The notes beneath the pieces are model-generated. The model worked only from the letters and a program-made list of their open reading frames with translations. It did no database searches and was not told where the DNA came from. This document shows, piece after piece, positions 40,701-45,769 of a DNA stretch of 64,000 bases. The stretch covers positions 26,511,501-26,575,500 of the forward strand of contig CP142455.1 of assembly GCA_038049695.1 (NCBI GenBank). The letters run 5' to 3'. Source of the DNA: Cinnamomum chago (lineage: Eukaryota > Streptophyta > Magnoliopsida > Laurales > Lauraceae). Each line of letters begins with the position of its first letter. Positions within the stretch are counted from its first letter, which is position 1. Both the position numbers and the translations under genes were made by a program.

Positions 40701-41009
40701 GAGTTATGACTTATGAAACAAACGCTGTGGTGATATGGGTGTTTACTGTTCTGATTTCTCATGTAATCTAAATGTTTGTAATATTATGTACTTATGGAAT
40801 CCCTTTATCTTTTATGGAGCAGTGGCATCTATCCATCTGAGATTCTACCGTCTCAGTTGAAGATTCAGATCTCAGGAACACAAACAGCTGCAGCATTACT
40901 CTCATCTGAAATTTTAGATGTGGTCCGGAATCTAAAAGCTGGGCAACATTCAATGATCATAAGATTTTGCCGTTGTGTTTCGCAGGTGTTCCTATCTTCA
41001 AGCGGGTAG
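1520..41009 (+). CDS. KNL1: Kinetochore scaffold KNL1 (SPC105/Spc7 family), 15 exons, 5' end outside window
   Basis: KNL1 is the scaffold of the outer-kinetochore KMN network. Its N-terminal part recruits spindle-checkpoint proteins and its C-terminal coiled coil and RWD domains bind the Mis12 complex. Exons read: 1520-2286, 4599-6098, 6313-6705, 7119-7190, 8206-8286, 8448-8485, 8816-8903, 8983-9129, 19783-19974, 20130-20209, 20404-20476, 20560-20661, 22212-22317, 34162-34249, 40823-41009. All junctions are GT..AG and keep one reading frame, giving about 1,303 residues up to the TAG at 41007-41009. Family evidence: the DHDITMDSTAF segment near the start, the Spc7-type helical region (KHWRDVFSKFSAASERLLP), and a C-terminal region with GIAFEFVFNY and CGIYPSEILPSQ. 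No in-frame stop or frameshift is seen, so the gene looks functional. The first exon(s), where a PP1-docking motif would be expected, are missing. The 3' end could instead splice at the GTGTTC donor at 40986. Confidence 0.85.
2287..4598 (+). other. KNL1 intron, 2.3 kb, no gene seen
   Basis: Bounded by donor GTAAGA at 2287 and acceptor GACAG at 4598. It holds poly-T tracts (3184-3199, 3796-3816) with a short GT run beside the second. I found no transposon ends or coding relic. Confidence 0.6.
4599..6098 (+). CDS. KNL1: KNL1 large central scaffold exon
   Basis: This 1,500-bp, phase-0 exon gives 500 residues. It is rich in Ser, Pro and SP dipeptides (for example SPLKRLEQKISPSGPGSPPL), typical of a disordered, phosphorylatable mitotic scaffold. 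A basic stretch, SLRAKRQRLSLAT, lies near 4957-4995 and an acidic-hydrophobic element, SLFEDILI, near 5199. It begins GGT-ATG directly after the acceptor. The ATG at 4602 is internal, since the frame joins smoothly to the previous exon. It ends at LPEK before GTTACT. No known catalytic domain is visible. Confidence 0.82.
6313..6705 (+). CDS. KNL1: KNL1 exon leading into the Spc7-type region
   Basis: A 393-bp phase-0 exon between acceptor GCAG (6312) and donor GTAAGT (6706), giving 131 residues. The final residues EKHWRD join to the next exon VFSKFSAASERLLP, the start of the helical region found in Spc7/KNL1 C-terminal halves. Confidence 0.82.
7119..9129 (+). CDS. KNL1: KNL1 exons 4-8: Spc7-type coiled coil
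   Basis: Five small exons (7119-7190, 8206-8286, 8448-8485, 8816-8903, 8983-9129) encode about 142 residues with strong heptad character (LGLVDDILGQLQRLQKYEKI, then VVEARWLQHALMFERLKLQL and RKVQQLQSGILDC). The 8448-8485 and 8816-8903 exons share a split Arg codon (AG|A). The 8903/8904 junction is CTC|GTAGAT. Small, regularly phased exons over a coiled coil fit the family. The introns are short except 7191-8205, which carries a MITE. Confidence 0.8.
7729..8070 (-). mobile_element. MITE-like element, GATACGG terminal motif (copy 1)
   Basis: Inside KNL1 intron 7191-8205. The ends are inverted (TAGCCATCTATGATACTCGG at left, CTGGGCATCATAGATAGCCA at right). The whole 340-bp unit matches 33262-33612 in reverse orientation over its length, including shared internal phrases such as CTCACTTTTGAAAATCTAGG and TTATGGTGAGAAGTAAAAAT. 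No coding capacity. Confidence 0.7.
10232..10302. repeat. (AG)n microsatellite, about 35 units
   Basis: An uninterrupted AG/GA run. It creates spurious open frames of Arg-Glu or Leu-Ser repeats on both strands that should not be read as genes. Confidence 0.97.
10517..11029. mobile_element. Non-autonomous hAT-like element with GAGTC/GACTC arrays
   Basis: Left end TATGGTTTAAAAAATCGG and right end (reverse complement) CAAAGTTTAAAATAACGG are imperfect inverted repeats. Subterminal clusters of GAGTC/GACTC follow inside both ends. Flanks AATTTAAG (10509-10516) and CTTTTAAG (11030-11037) match at 6 of 8 positions, consistent with an old 8-bp hAT target duplication. The interior is TGC/CTG-rich and contains a short TGAGTGC repeat; no transposase. 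Confidence 0.65.
11571..12058. mobile_element. Non-autonomous hAT-like element with CGGACTCGG arrays
   Basis: Ends CAAGGTTTAAAAATCCGG and, reversed, CATGGTTTAAAAAATCGG. The flanks CTGTAAAC (11563-11570) and ATGTAAAC (12059-12066) match at 7 of 8 positions, supporting a hAT 8-bp target duplication. Dense GAGTC/GACTC motifs sit in both subterminal 60-80 bp. The interior holds a purine (GAA)n stretch near 11725-11790. It is closely related in its ends to 10517-11029 and 35124-36028. Confidence 0.78.
12770..13145 (+). mobile_element. LTR fragment followed by primer-binding site
   Basis: An LTR-like AT-rich block ends near CTGCA (13125). TGGTATCAGAGTC follows at 13131-13143, close to the initiator-Met tRNA primer-binding site TGGTATCAGAGC used by many plant LTR retrotransposons. 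Downstream to about 13830 is leader-like, pyrimidine-rich DNA with a poly-C tract (about 13557-13582). I see no matching second LTR and no plus-strand gag, so the element is truncated. The left LTR boundary is approximate. Confidence 0.55.
14050..17466 (-). pseudogene. Ty1/copia retrotransposon relic (gag to integrase, 5' LTR), minus strand
   Basis: Read on the minus strand: LTR (17466 to 17303, ending ..TTTGACA), primer-binding site TGGTATCAGAGC (17302-17291), gag (about 17090-16510, with EPQYILNLKPYKTSKEMW), CCHC zinc knuckle (CFGCKSYGHYASQC near 16366-16325), protease-like LDYGASNHMT (about 16046; the usual catalytic DSG/DTG is replaced by DYG), GAG-pre-integrase HNRLGHPHSK, and an integrase core with LRSDSGGEY. 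Stops and frameshifts break it throughout. It ends after FFENQ (about 14100-14050), before reverse transcriptase. A hAT element (14762-15456) interrupts the integrase. Confidence 0.8.
14762..15456. mobile_element. Non-autonomous hAT element with GTAGCGG arrays, perfect 8-bp TSD
   Basis: Target duplication GTCACTAT at 14754-14761 and 15457-15464. Termini CAAGGATGAAAATAGCGG and, reversed, CATGGATGAAAATAGCGG. Many copies of GTAGCGG/CCGCTAC lie in both subterminal regions (14780-14855, 15360-15440). There is no transposase. It inserted into the integrase region of the minus-strand copia relic and is therefore younger than that element. Confidence 0.9.
17530..17687 (+). pseudogene. Copia RNase H C-terminal fragment, plus strand
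   Basis: The open frame 17499-17684 ends in AVTGRQLSDILSKLHIVNIYVSA-like sequence (last residues KLHIVNIYVSA), the usual copia pol C terminus. It lies beside, and in opposite orientation to, the minus-strand copia LTR, so it is a separate older relic. It is very short and degenerate. Confidence 0.5.
19488..19642. mobile_element. Foldback MITE, 155 bp
   Basis: Two arms of about 62 bp are near-perfect inverted complements (left starts AGGGACATGCTCCCATGAGA, right ends TCTCATGGGAGCATCTCCCT) around a loop of about 30 bp. The flanks are TATA-rich, fitting insertion at TA/TATA. It lies about 140 bp upstream of the KNL1 acceptor at 19782. Confidence 0.85.
19783..22317 (+). CDS. KNL1: KNL1 exons 9-13: end of coil and first RWD-like part
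   Basis: Exons 19783-19974, 20130-20209, 20404-20476, 20560-20661 and 22212-22317 encode about 185 residues: a helical segment (VIRMRKELGVLDHKVKRI), then RIIRQYLLLWEIDDIERKDD, then GIAFEFVFNYKSN and LTSFLLGNLLDVIREVQ. Alternating helix-strand content after the coil matches the RWD region that anchors KNL1 to the Mis12 complex. The 20209/20404 junction splits Arg (AG|G). The acceptor for the fourth exon is GAGGCAG at 20559; a tempting later AG (TTGCAG near 20625) would lose conserved sequence. Confidence 0.8.
21699..22032 (-). mobile_element. TRIM element (miniature LTR retrotransposon)
   Basis: Two short LTRs, 21699-21793 and 21966-22032, share CCCAAAACC and GATAGGAAACTGCACAAACA. Read on the minus strand, TGGTATCAGAGC (21965-21954) directly follows the 5' LTR, and a purine tract (TTTAACGGGGG) directly precedes the 3' LTR. 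Flanks GTCTA (21694-21698) and GTCTG (22033-22037) suggest a 5-bp target duplication with one change. The interior of about 170 bp has no coding potential, as expected for TRIMs. Located in KNL1 intron 20662-22211. Confidence 0.8.
22584..22689. repeat. Tandem duplication, 53-bp unit x2
   Basis: The unit AATAAACAYTGGATTGAAGA and following is repeated almost exactly, the second copy starting near 22637. A recent local duplication in intronic DNA. Confidence 0.9.
24189..24486 (+). repeat. 5' LTR of the copia element
   Basis: 298 bp, TG..CA ends. A TATAAAG box-like sequence near 24361 and a (CT)n tract (24419-24450) lie in the expected promoter and leader positions of the LTR. The same arrangement recurs in the 3' LTR. 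Confidence 0.92.
25011..25298 (+). repeat. Tandem duplication of about 144 bp spanning the copia gag start
   Basis: The stretch TTATTTTTATTGCGATCTCT to ATGGAGAAAGGTGATATCAC occurs twice in direct tandem (about 25011-25154 and 25155-25298) with only a few differences. The first gag ATG (25130) is followed soon by a stop; the second (25274) leads into the gag frame. Confidence 0.88.
25274..29345 (+). pseudogene. Copia gag-pol polyprotein, broken by stops and frameshifts
   Basis: Gag starts MEKGDITLIKFNGKNDTTWA (25274) with in-frame stops near 25446 and 25506. A CCHC knuckle (KCFCCHKFGHVST) near 25967 has a stop inside. GAG-pre-integrase HNRLGHPNSK is near 26660. The integrase core is 26815-27189, with LRSDSGG but a shifted continuation. 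Reverse transcriptase covers 27789-28726, with MDVKNAFLHGDL and the catalytic YVDD (LLVYVDDIIITG near 28376) retained across a frameshift. RNase H is 28749-29340, with YSDADWADC and the terminal LADIFTKGL. At least six breaks make it inactive. Its gag resembles that of the minus-strand relic at 14050-17466, so both belong to related lineages. Confidence 0.9.
29343..29653 (+). repeat. 3' LTR of the copia element
   Basis: 311 bp, TGTTA..TGTCA, paired with 24189-24486. It carries an additional internal piece around 29385-29405 (a partial local repeat of a GCCCACTTGTA phrase) and a shorter (CT)n tract. Confidence 0.92.
29659..30715 (+). mobile_element. Older copia fragment: LTR end, primer-binding site, leader and gag start
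   Basis: An LTR-type end ..AATTGTCA (29803) is followed directly by TGGTATCAGAGC (29804-29815) and a leader of about 700 bp. A gag-like start follows near 30490-30650 (TWNVVDGSSMKPSSNG, with stops). Everything left of 29654 in this LTR continues on the far side of the younger copia (before 24184), so the younger element inserted into this LTR. No 3' part was found. Confidence 0.65.
31752..31795. repeat. (GT)n followed by poly-G tract
   Basis: A GT run leads into about 20 consecutive G. A G-run this long may form a quadruplex and is prone to assembly error. Confidence 0.9.
32160..32560. repeat. GGGCT/AGCCC motif-rich segment, probable non-autonomous element
   Basis: Many copies of AGCCC/GGGCT and GGCCC/GGGCC on both strands concentrate near 32180-32275 and 32335-32435. 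The look resembles the subterminal arrays of the hAT-like elements elsewhere in the window, but I could not define termini or a target duplication. Confidence 0.35.
32889..32962. repeat. Dispersed repeat shared with 349-413
   Basis: GGTTGTAACAAAATTTTACG, then a cytosine-rich CCTACCTAAGGCAACCCTCC phrase, matches the degenerate copy in the first 500 bases. It resembles a repeat I associate with the ends of plant retroposons, but I cannot name the family. Confidence 0.5.
33262..33612 (+). mobile_element. MITE-like element, GATACGG terminal motif (copy 2)
   Basis: Same family as 7729-8070 in opposite orientation. It starts near TCATGCGCTATGATGTCCAG and ends near GGTATCATCGGTCATGC, which are imperfect inverted repeats. 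Direct and inverted GGATACG motifs lie near both ends. No coding. Confidence 0.7.
33878..34069. repeat. Tandem duplication, about 95-bp unit x2
   Basis: The unit CACATTACCATTCATTGAGT and following recurs from about 33973 with few changes. It ends less than 100 bp before the KNL1 exon at 34162, so it lies in the branch-point and polypyrimidine neighbourhood. Confidence 0.9.
34162..34249 (+). CDS. KNL1: KNL1 exon 14 (RWD region)
   Basis: An 88-bp exon completing the split Gly codon from 22317 (G|CT read as Ala in frame) and ending with TG of a Cys codon before GTGAGT. It encodes AVQLELQLCFIDFKLGRKAT and on to LILDMTDLN, a beta-strand-rich stretch. It is isolated by 11.8 kb and 6.6 kb introns on either side, yet keeps frame and clean splice sites. 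Confidence 0.78.
35032..36104. mobile_element. GTAGCGG-type hAT element, host of a nested element; right end uncertain
   Basis: The left end CAAGGATGCAAATAGCGGCC is nearly the same as that of 14762-15456. GTAGCGG/CCGCTAC motifs lie at 35046-35090 and 36035-36100. Another hAT (35124-36028) has inserted inside. I could not find a matching 8-bp duplication on the right, so the right end may be lost or misplaced. Confidence 0.5.
35124..36028. mobile_element. Non-autonomous hAT element with CGGCCGAGAT arrays, perfect 8-bp TSD
   Basis: Target duplication CTTGTATC at 35116-35123 and 36029-36036. Termini CATGGGTTAAAATCTCGG and, reversed, CATGGTTTAAAATCTCGG. The left subterminal 150 bp is a dense run of CTCGGCCGAGAT palindromes. 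The right subterminal region has CGACCGATA/TATCGG motifs, a diverged form. The 900-bp interior is AT-rich without a transposase. Confidence 0.92.
37041..37552 (-). repeat. Direct repeat, about 257-bp unit x2, LTR-like
   Basis: Two near-identical copies (about 37041-37297 and 37298-37552) share CTAGGCCCATTTAATATT through GATGTGGGACTCTGGGGYGTC. On the minus strand each unit begins TGTGACRCCCCAGAGTCCCA after a purine tract (TAAGGGRGGG), as a 3' LTR would. They may be tandem LTR copies produced by unequal recombination. Confidence 0.75.
37655..38037 (-). mobile_element. LTR plus primer-binding site, minus strand
   Basis: On the minus strand, a block from TGTGACGCCCCGGGACG (38037) to CGGGGCGTGATGA (about 37669) is followed by TTGGTATCAAAGCC (37668-37655), a plausible tRNA primer-binding site. 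The internal part to the purine tract near 37533 is only about 130 bp, suggesting a TRIM-like or internally deleted element. Its LTR matches the 37041-37552 units only over the first bases, so the pairing is unproven. Confidence 0.5.
38378..38911. mobile_element. Non-autonomous hAT-like element with GGAACC/GGTTCC arrays
   Basis: Termini TAGGGTTGCAAACGAG and, reversed, CTAGGGTTGCAAATGGG. Flanks GCTACTGG and GCTGTAGG agree at 5 of 8 positions, a weak target duplication. Subterminal regions carry many GGTTCYGG/CCGGAACC and GGACCC motifs. TAGGG(T/A)TG(C/T)AAA ends are common in plant hAT elements. No transposase. Confidence 0.65.
39313..39662. mobile_element. Foldback MITE-like element
   Basis: ATATGCATACACCTCTCACG near 39313 is inverted at GATGAGAGGTGTATGCATAG near 39640. 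Further inside are paired GTGGGGTCCA and GTGGGGCCCC. There are no open frames of note. The target duplication was not resolved. Confidence 0.6.
39762..40246. repeat. Direct duplication, about 225-bp unit x2, spacing 265
   Basis: CTATCTAGTATTTATT begins both copies (39762, 40027). Long shared phrases include AGAAAACATCACTTGGAAGG and ATTAGAAGTATCACTTTAAA. It is located some 580 bp upstream of the last KNL1 exon. Confidence 0.88.
40823..41009 (+). CDS. KNL1: KNL1 last exon (RWD region, stop codon)
   Basis: Completes the Cys codon (TG|T) after acceptor GAGCAG and encodes GIYPSEILPSQLKIQISGTQ, then LLSSEILDVVRNLKAGQHSM and a C-terminal IIRFCRCVSQVFLSSSG before TAG at 41007-41009. CAG|GTGTTC at 40986 could be a donor to a further exon, but I recognise none downstream, so a stop in this exon is preferred. 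Confidence 0.72.
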
Positions 41010-41965
41010 AATTCATAAGCAACCCCTTTCTCTTTATTTCGTTTGCCTTCTCTCTTCCTGCAACTTGTAACGTAATATTTTTGAATTAGTTTGTTGTATG
41101 TGTCATGCCTGTCACAGTGTCATGGCCCTAATAATTGAGAAATCTGTTTCTGTTTGTAGAAAACATTCCTTGCTTCCCATTTTTGGTGCTAGTAGTTTTT
41201 ACTCATTTGGGGTGTTTGGATTTGACTGAACAAATTCTCATTTGTGTAACCACCTCCACGATCAGCAGAACAGCACCGGATTTTATCTGTTTCACTCTGT
41301 ATTTGAGTGCGGGCTAGGAAATTATCTTTTTCACTATCTGCATTTGAGGGAGGGCTAGGAAATGAGTAGAATACTAGTTTCCTAAGAAATGCCTGGCACA
41401 GATTCTCTTGAATGGTTGCAATAGATGGGAGTATAATTTTTCAATGTGATTTACTGTGCGTGTGGAAGGCCTGCTGGATATGGAGTCTAAGCTCTACACC
41501 CAAAGTTGCCAGACCAATCTTTCTTATAATCACATTGACTCACATAACAGAACCAAGCAACTGGGTATATTCTTGCACATGTTTGTGTGGAGAGTGATGA
41601 GGAGTAGTGCAAGAAAATGAAAATCATAAAAGTGCACATTTACACGGACACCTTTTTATAAAAAAAAGCATGATAAGTGTAAAAGCTTATCTGGCATTTA
41701 AAGTTCTACATTTTGGTGTGGCTGATTTATCTCAAGAAATATTAGAAAAGTAAATTATTTTTTTTGCAACTCCATGGAAAGCCCTTTTGAATTGCAATGG
41801 TGGGAGGTTGGAAAAGGTTTTCCATCGGAAATGGACAATGTTTTACGTGGAAAACATGCGCTTAGAAATGAGGTAAGTGGAGTCTCAATGACTAGCTGTC
41901 AACATTCATGTGGCCTTACTGGATCATAACAATGGATTCGGATCCCTTGTTTAGTCTAAACAGGG

Positions 41966-42166
41966 AAATCTGCTTGAACTAATGGGGGTGGGAAATTTTT
42001 TTTTTTAAAGAGATGAGAGTTTTTTTTTAAATATGAGATGTAACATCTCAACCCATGTGGCACGCCCTGCTTGAACTAATGGGGGTGGGAAAATTTTTAT
42101 TTTTAAAGAGATGAGATTTTTTTTCAAATATGAGATGTATCATCTCAACCCATCTGGCACGTCCTG
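41966..42166. repeat. Tandem duplication, about 100-bp unit x2
   Basis: The unit CTTGAACTAATGGGGGTGGG to CATCTCAACCCATSTGGCAC is present twice (from about 41966 and 42069), with changes mainly in the T-tracts. Confidence 0.9.
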
Positions 42167-43833
42167 TTTGGTTCAAACAGCCCATCCGTTTCCACAACAA
42201 ATAATTAGAAGGTGGGGACGTGGCATAATGTCAAATGCGCACTTAGATAGACCTCACACGTGTCATATTTTTAGAGTTAGTGTAACACTTTGTTTGTTGA
42301 GTATGAATCGAGCATCTCTGAATTCATGCTAGAGCACTGAACTGTGGTGACGCGCACTGGCTTGTGAGCTCTCCACGTCTTCTTTCTAGAATCTTCTAAC
42401 CGCGTCCCTTGAGCACCTGTTCACCATTTATATTATATTTATGTGTATATTTTTGAATTACTATTACAAGTATCCTTTCTAAAACATGGTCGTAAAACTA
42501 TCCGGTTGATTCTCGAGTCTCCCAAGTTATTTTGTAATTTTACGAATGAACCAGGAAAAAGGAGGGCATATTCAGTTGAGCTATCTAATTTTATAAAGTT
42601 ATTTGCATTTCAAATCATGTAATAGGTAGATTTAATTTTAAATAATTAAAATTTATTTATAAGTGACTATATATGCATGAGGTTTAGAGTTAGTAATTTA
42701 AAAATGATGATTGGGATGTAATTTAGAACTTATATTTGATCTTTCACATTTGATATTTGAACTAACAAATTATATAATATGTAATATTTTTCTTTTTTTT
42801 TTTCTTATTTTACTAATTTTCTTGCCTATATATATTTCATTCATTTGAATTGATTATCATGAATGTATGTAAATAAATGTGATTTTCTATTTTATAAGTA
42901 ATCGATTTATTTTAAAATGTTTCTGAAATTATTTTTAGAAAAGCATGACTCTCCCGAATCTCTGCATTGACTCTATTTAAGTTGATTTTTTTCCGCATTA
43001 AACGAGTTGAGTTCGAGTAACGAGTTTTCCAACAATGTTCTTAAAGGGAAATTCTCAATATAAAAATATTTGCTTATCTTCAAAATAGTACATGAAGATT
43101 AGAATATTACAGAAAAGTATAAAGATTTTTCAAAATTCCTTCAATCATGTCCTCTCCATGAAAAATTGGAAAATGTAAAAAATACCTTATTTTATTTTTC
43201 AAACATTTGACTTTAATAAATCATTTAAGAGAAATGATCAAGTCCAATCTTAATGACCTAATGGGGCCCACTTCAACTGGCTTTATACATGGTTGGTGAA
43301 AAATAATAGGTTCCAAATAACTAAAAAACTATAATCATCAAATGGTTATCATCATCGAAATTAAAATGGCCAGGTTTAGAGAGGAAATGAAAGACAAACC
43401 TTCATAATGAAAGGTTGTTTTTGTCGTTTTTCAAAAAAGTTTATAGAGAGGACTTGATTGAAAGAATTATGGAAAACTTTTATACTTTTTTGAAATATTT
43501 TTCAAATCTTCATGTGCCTTTTTTTTAGAATGAGCCAAAAGTTTTAACTTTTTTGAAAACTCTCATTTTGTAAATTGTCATGTCCTAAAAATCTAAATGA
43601 AAAATTTTTTTTGGGGGTTTTCTGAGGATATTTTGAGGGAACCTCGTAGAAAAAAATATTATTTTAAATAATTAATAATGAAATGATACAAAATTAGTAT
43701 AAAATACTGTTTTAATATTTTTGTATTGTGTTTTTTTTTTTTTTTGTTGCTTTCCATTTCCGTTTGATATTATTGTGGATGTCTCGGAATTTCTGAATCT
43801 TGATGATATTTTGAAGAATATTGAGATATTTGT

Positions 43834-44038
43834 GGATATTGCCCATACAACTACCCTTAAATCTAATATTTGCCCCACAACCACGAAGTTCTGATATTTC
43901 ACACAGTACTGTTCATACAAAAATGGTGTCATACTTTATAGTTCGACTAGAATATTGCCGGAACAATTATGTAGGAAATACCCAAACTTTGACATAGGTG
44001 AATGTCAAATCTAAAAACCGTTGTTTGGGCAATATCCC
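43834..44038. mobile_element. MITE, GGGATATTGCCC family (copy 1)
   Basis: Inverted ends GGATATTGCCCATACAAC and, reversed, AGGGATATTGCCCAAACAAC. Flanks GATATTTGT and AATATTTGT suggest a 9-bp target duplication with one mismatch, as made by MULE-type elements. Three relatives lie at 60743-62370. Confidence 0.75.
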
Positions 44039-44218
44039 TAATATTTGTAAGAAGATGATCTTATTTATATAATAGTGTGGATGGTGTTGACATCAAGTAA
44101 GACCTAATTTTTCCCATGTAAAGTTCATCCTATATTATCAGACTTGTTCATATAATGCATAACTCTTTATAGGGTTGTCCCATATTCATTTCACGTGGAG
44201 TACCGCAAAGCTTTGGAT

Positions 44219-44597
44219 CATAGTAGTCAATTCTGTTTCATTTCGGACGGAATGACCTGAGTTTTTCGTTCCGGTCCTTCGGCTGTAACGGAATGGGGCC
44301 GGGGTAAAAGAATATCGGTTTGGATTCTAGTCTGGCTCATTCCGGTCCATTTCGGTTGTTTATTCTAGTTCATTTCGGTTTATAGCACAACTTTCACTAT
44401 TTTAATTTTTTTTTCTTAATATCCATATGAAGAAAGATGCCTAATTTATAATTTGTATTTCTATTTTTTACACATGCATATATATATATATTTCTTAATT
44501 TTTTTTATTCTGAAAAGTTACTTTGAAAGGTTTTGCCGAAATATCTCATTTTGGAGTCCAGACCGAAATGAAGATCGAAATGGAATTGAGAACTATG
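44219..44597. mobile_element. hAT-like element with ATTTCGG arrays
   Basis: Ends CATAGTAGTCAATTCTGTTT and, reversed, CATAGTTCTCAATTCCATTT, with repeated TTTCGG/CCGAAAT motifs just inside. No coding region. The target duplication is not convincing. Confidence 0.55.
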
Positions 44598-44935
44598 CTT
44601 AAAACTCGTCGTGTGATAGTATTTGCCAAAACTGCTCCATGACCAAAGGTGGCCAGCCAATTGATCTTTATTTTTGTATTGAAATTTGAAATTCATTTGA
44701 GATTTGTTATATATAATAGTTGCAAAGCCTCATATTTGGCATCAAATATAGTTTGCTTATGCCAATATTGAACTTGTTCGTGATATCACCTCTTTCAACC
44801 TCTCAATATGATGACTTCGTTGATGAAATATGAAATTCTAATTTGCAAGGCATATAGATATCTCATCGACTAATTTACACTCCCGTGGTCGTTGGATGTC
44901 TGTAACATCCCAGGGACTATTTCTTTATTGGAATT

Positions 44936-45432
44936 CCTGATGAAAATTTGCTATATATGGGTTGCTTGGACATGATACGACATCTTGTCCTATGATATTT
45001 GTAATTCTATATTTCTTTCACCAAATTTCAAATTCAAGCCACCAAAAAGGTCTATGACCTTCGGGAATTCTTGAAAACTCTTTCTCTATGCATTTGACTG
45101 GAATTTCAAACGCTCCACTAAGAGGAGGGATTTGGAATTCCACCTAAGAGGATAGCTTTTGGAGAATTTAAAATTTCTCTAAGAGCCTTTTCTTTTACCA
45201 GAATTTATGATAGGAATTTGAAGTGTCGGGGTTTATTGGACATGAGTGACATCTTGTTCCTTGGCATTTGAAATACTGTATTTCTTACACTAGAATTTCG
45301 AATTCCAACCACCTAAAAGGTCAACTTTTTGAAATTCCTGAAACTCCACTCTTTATATATTTTATTGAAATTTTAATTGTTTCATAAAAAAAAGGAATTT
45401 AAAATTCCACCTAAAGGGACAACTTTTTAACA
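44936..45432. repeat. Diverged tandem pair, about 265-bp unit
   Basis: Both units contain GGACATGA..GACATCTTGT, then AATTCCACCTAAGRG and GGTC..CCTT phrases at similar spacing. The divergence indicates an older duplication than the others. The right edge is the MULE target site. Confidence 0.55.
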
Positions 45433-45769
45433 TGAATTCTTAAAGGAGGGTTCTATTAGCACCACAAAAATTGCTCTTTCCACCGCAAAAATTATTAAAT
45501 TTAGTTTTACAATAATATCTTTATGTGAAATTACTAAAATGGACATCTCATTATCCAAAATAAAAAATAACTTTCTCTTCACACACATAACTACTCTCTC
45601 CCTTCCTTCTTCCCACACTCACTCATCTCCCTTTCTTCCACTGCACTTCACACGATTCCTTCTTCCTTCACTCTCTCTACAGTATTGTACAACTCTCCCA
45701 CACTTCTCCTTCTTCCATCTTAAATCTTCTTGCTTCTATCAAATGAAAACTCTATTTTTTGTAGTTTAA

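Larger units (their letters stand above)
34250..40822 (+). other. KNL1 intron of 6.6 kb built from nested transposons
   Basis: From donor GTGAGT at 34250 to acceptor GGAGCAG at 40822. Most of 35032-40246 can be assigned to nested hAT-like elements, an LTR cluster, a foldback element and a tandem duplication. Between 34260 and 35030 there is only AT-rich sequence. Confidence 0.7.
41010..45435. other. Region downstream of KNL1, no gene recognised
   Basis: The first few hundred bases are presumably 3' UTR. Beyond that, the AT-rich DNA holds a 2-copy tandem repeat (41966-42166), a MITE (43834-44038), a hAT-like element (44219-44597) and a diverged tandem pair (44936-45432). No open frame in this stretch shows recognisable protein character. 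Confidence 0.6.

Noticed and set aside
43672..43932. 86-codon minus-strand frame
   Set aside because: Half of it overlaps the MITE at 43834-44038; no protein family features.
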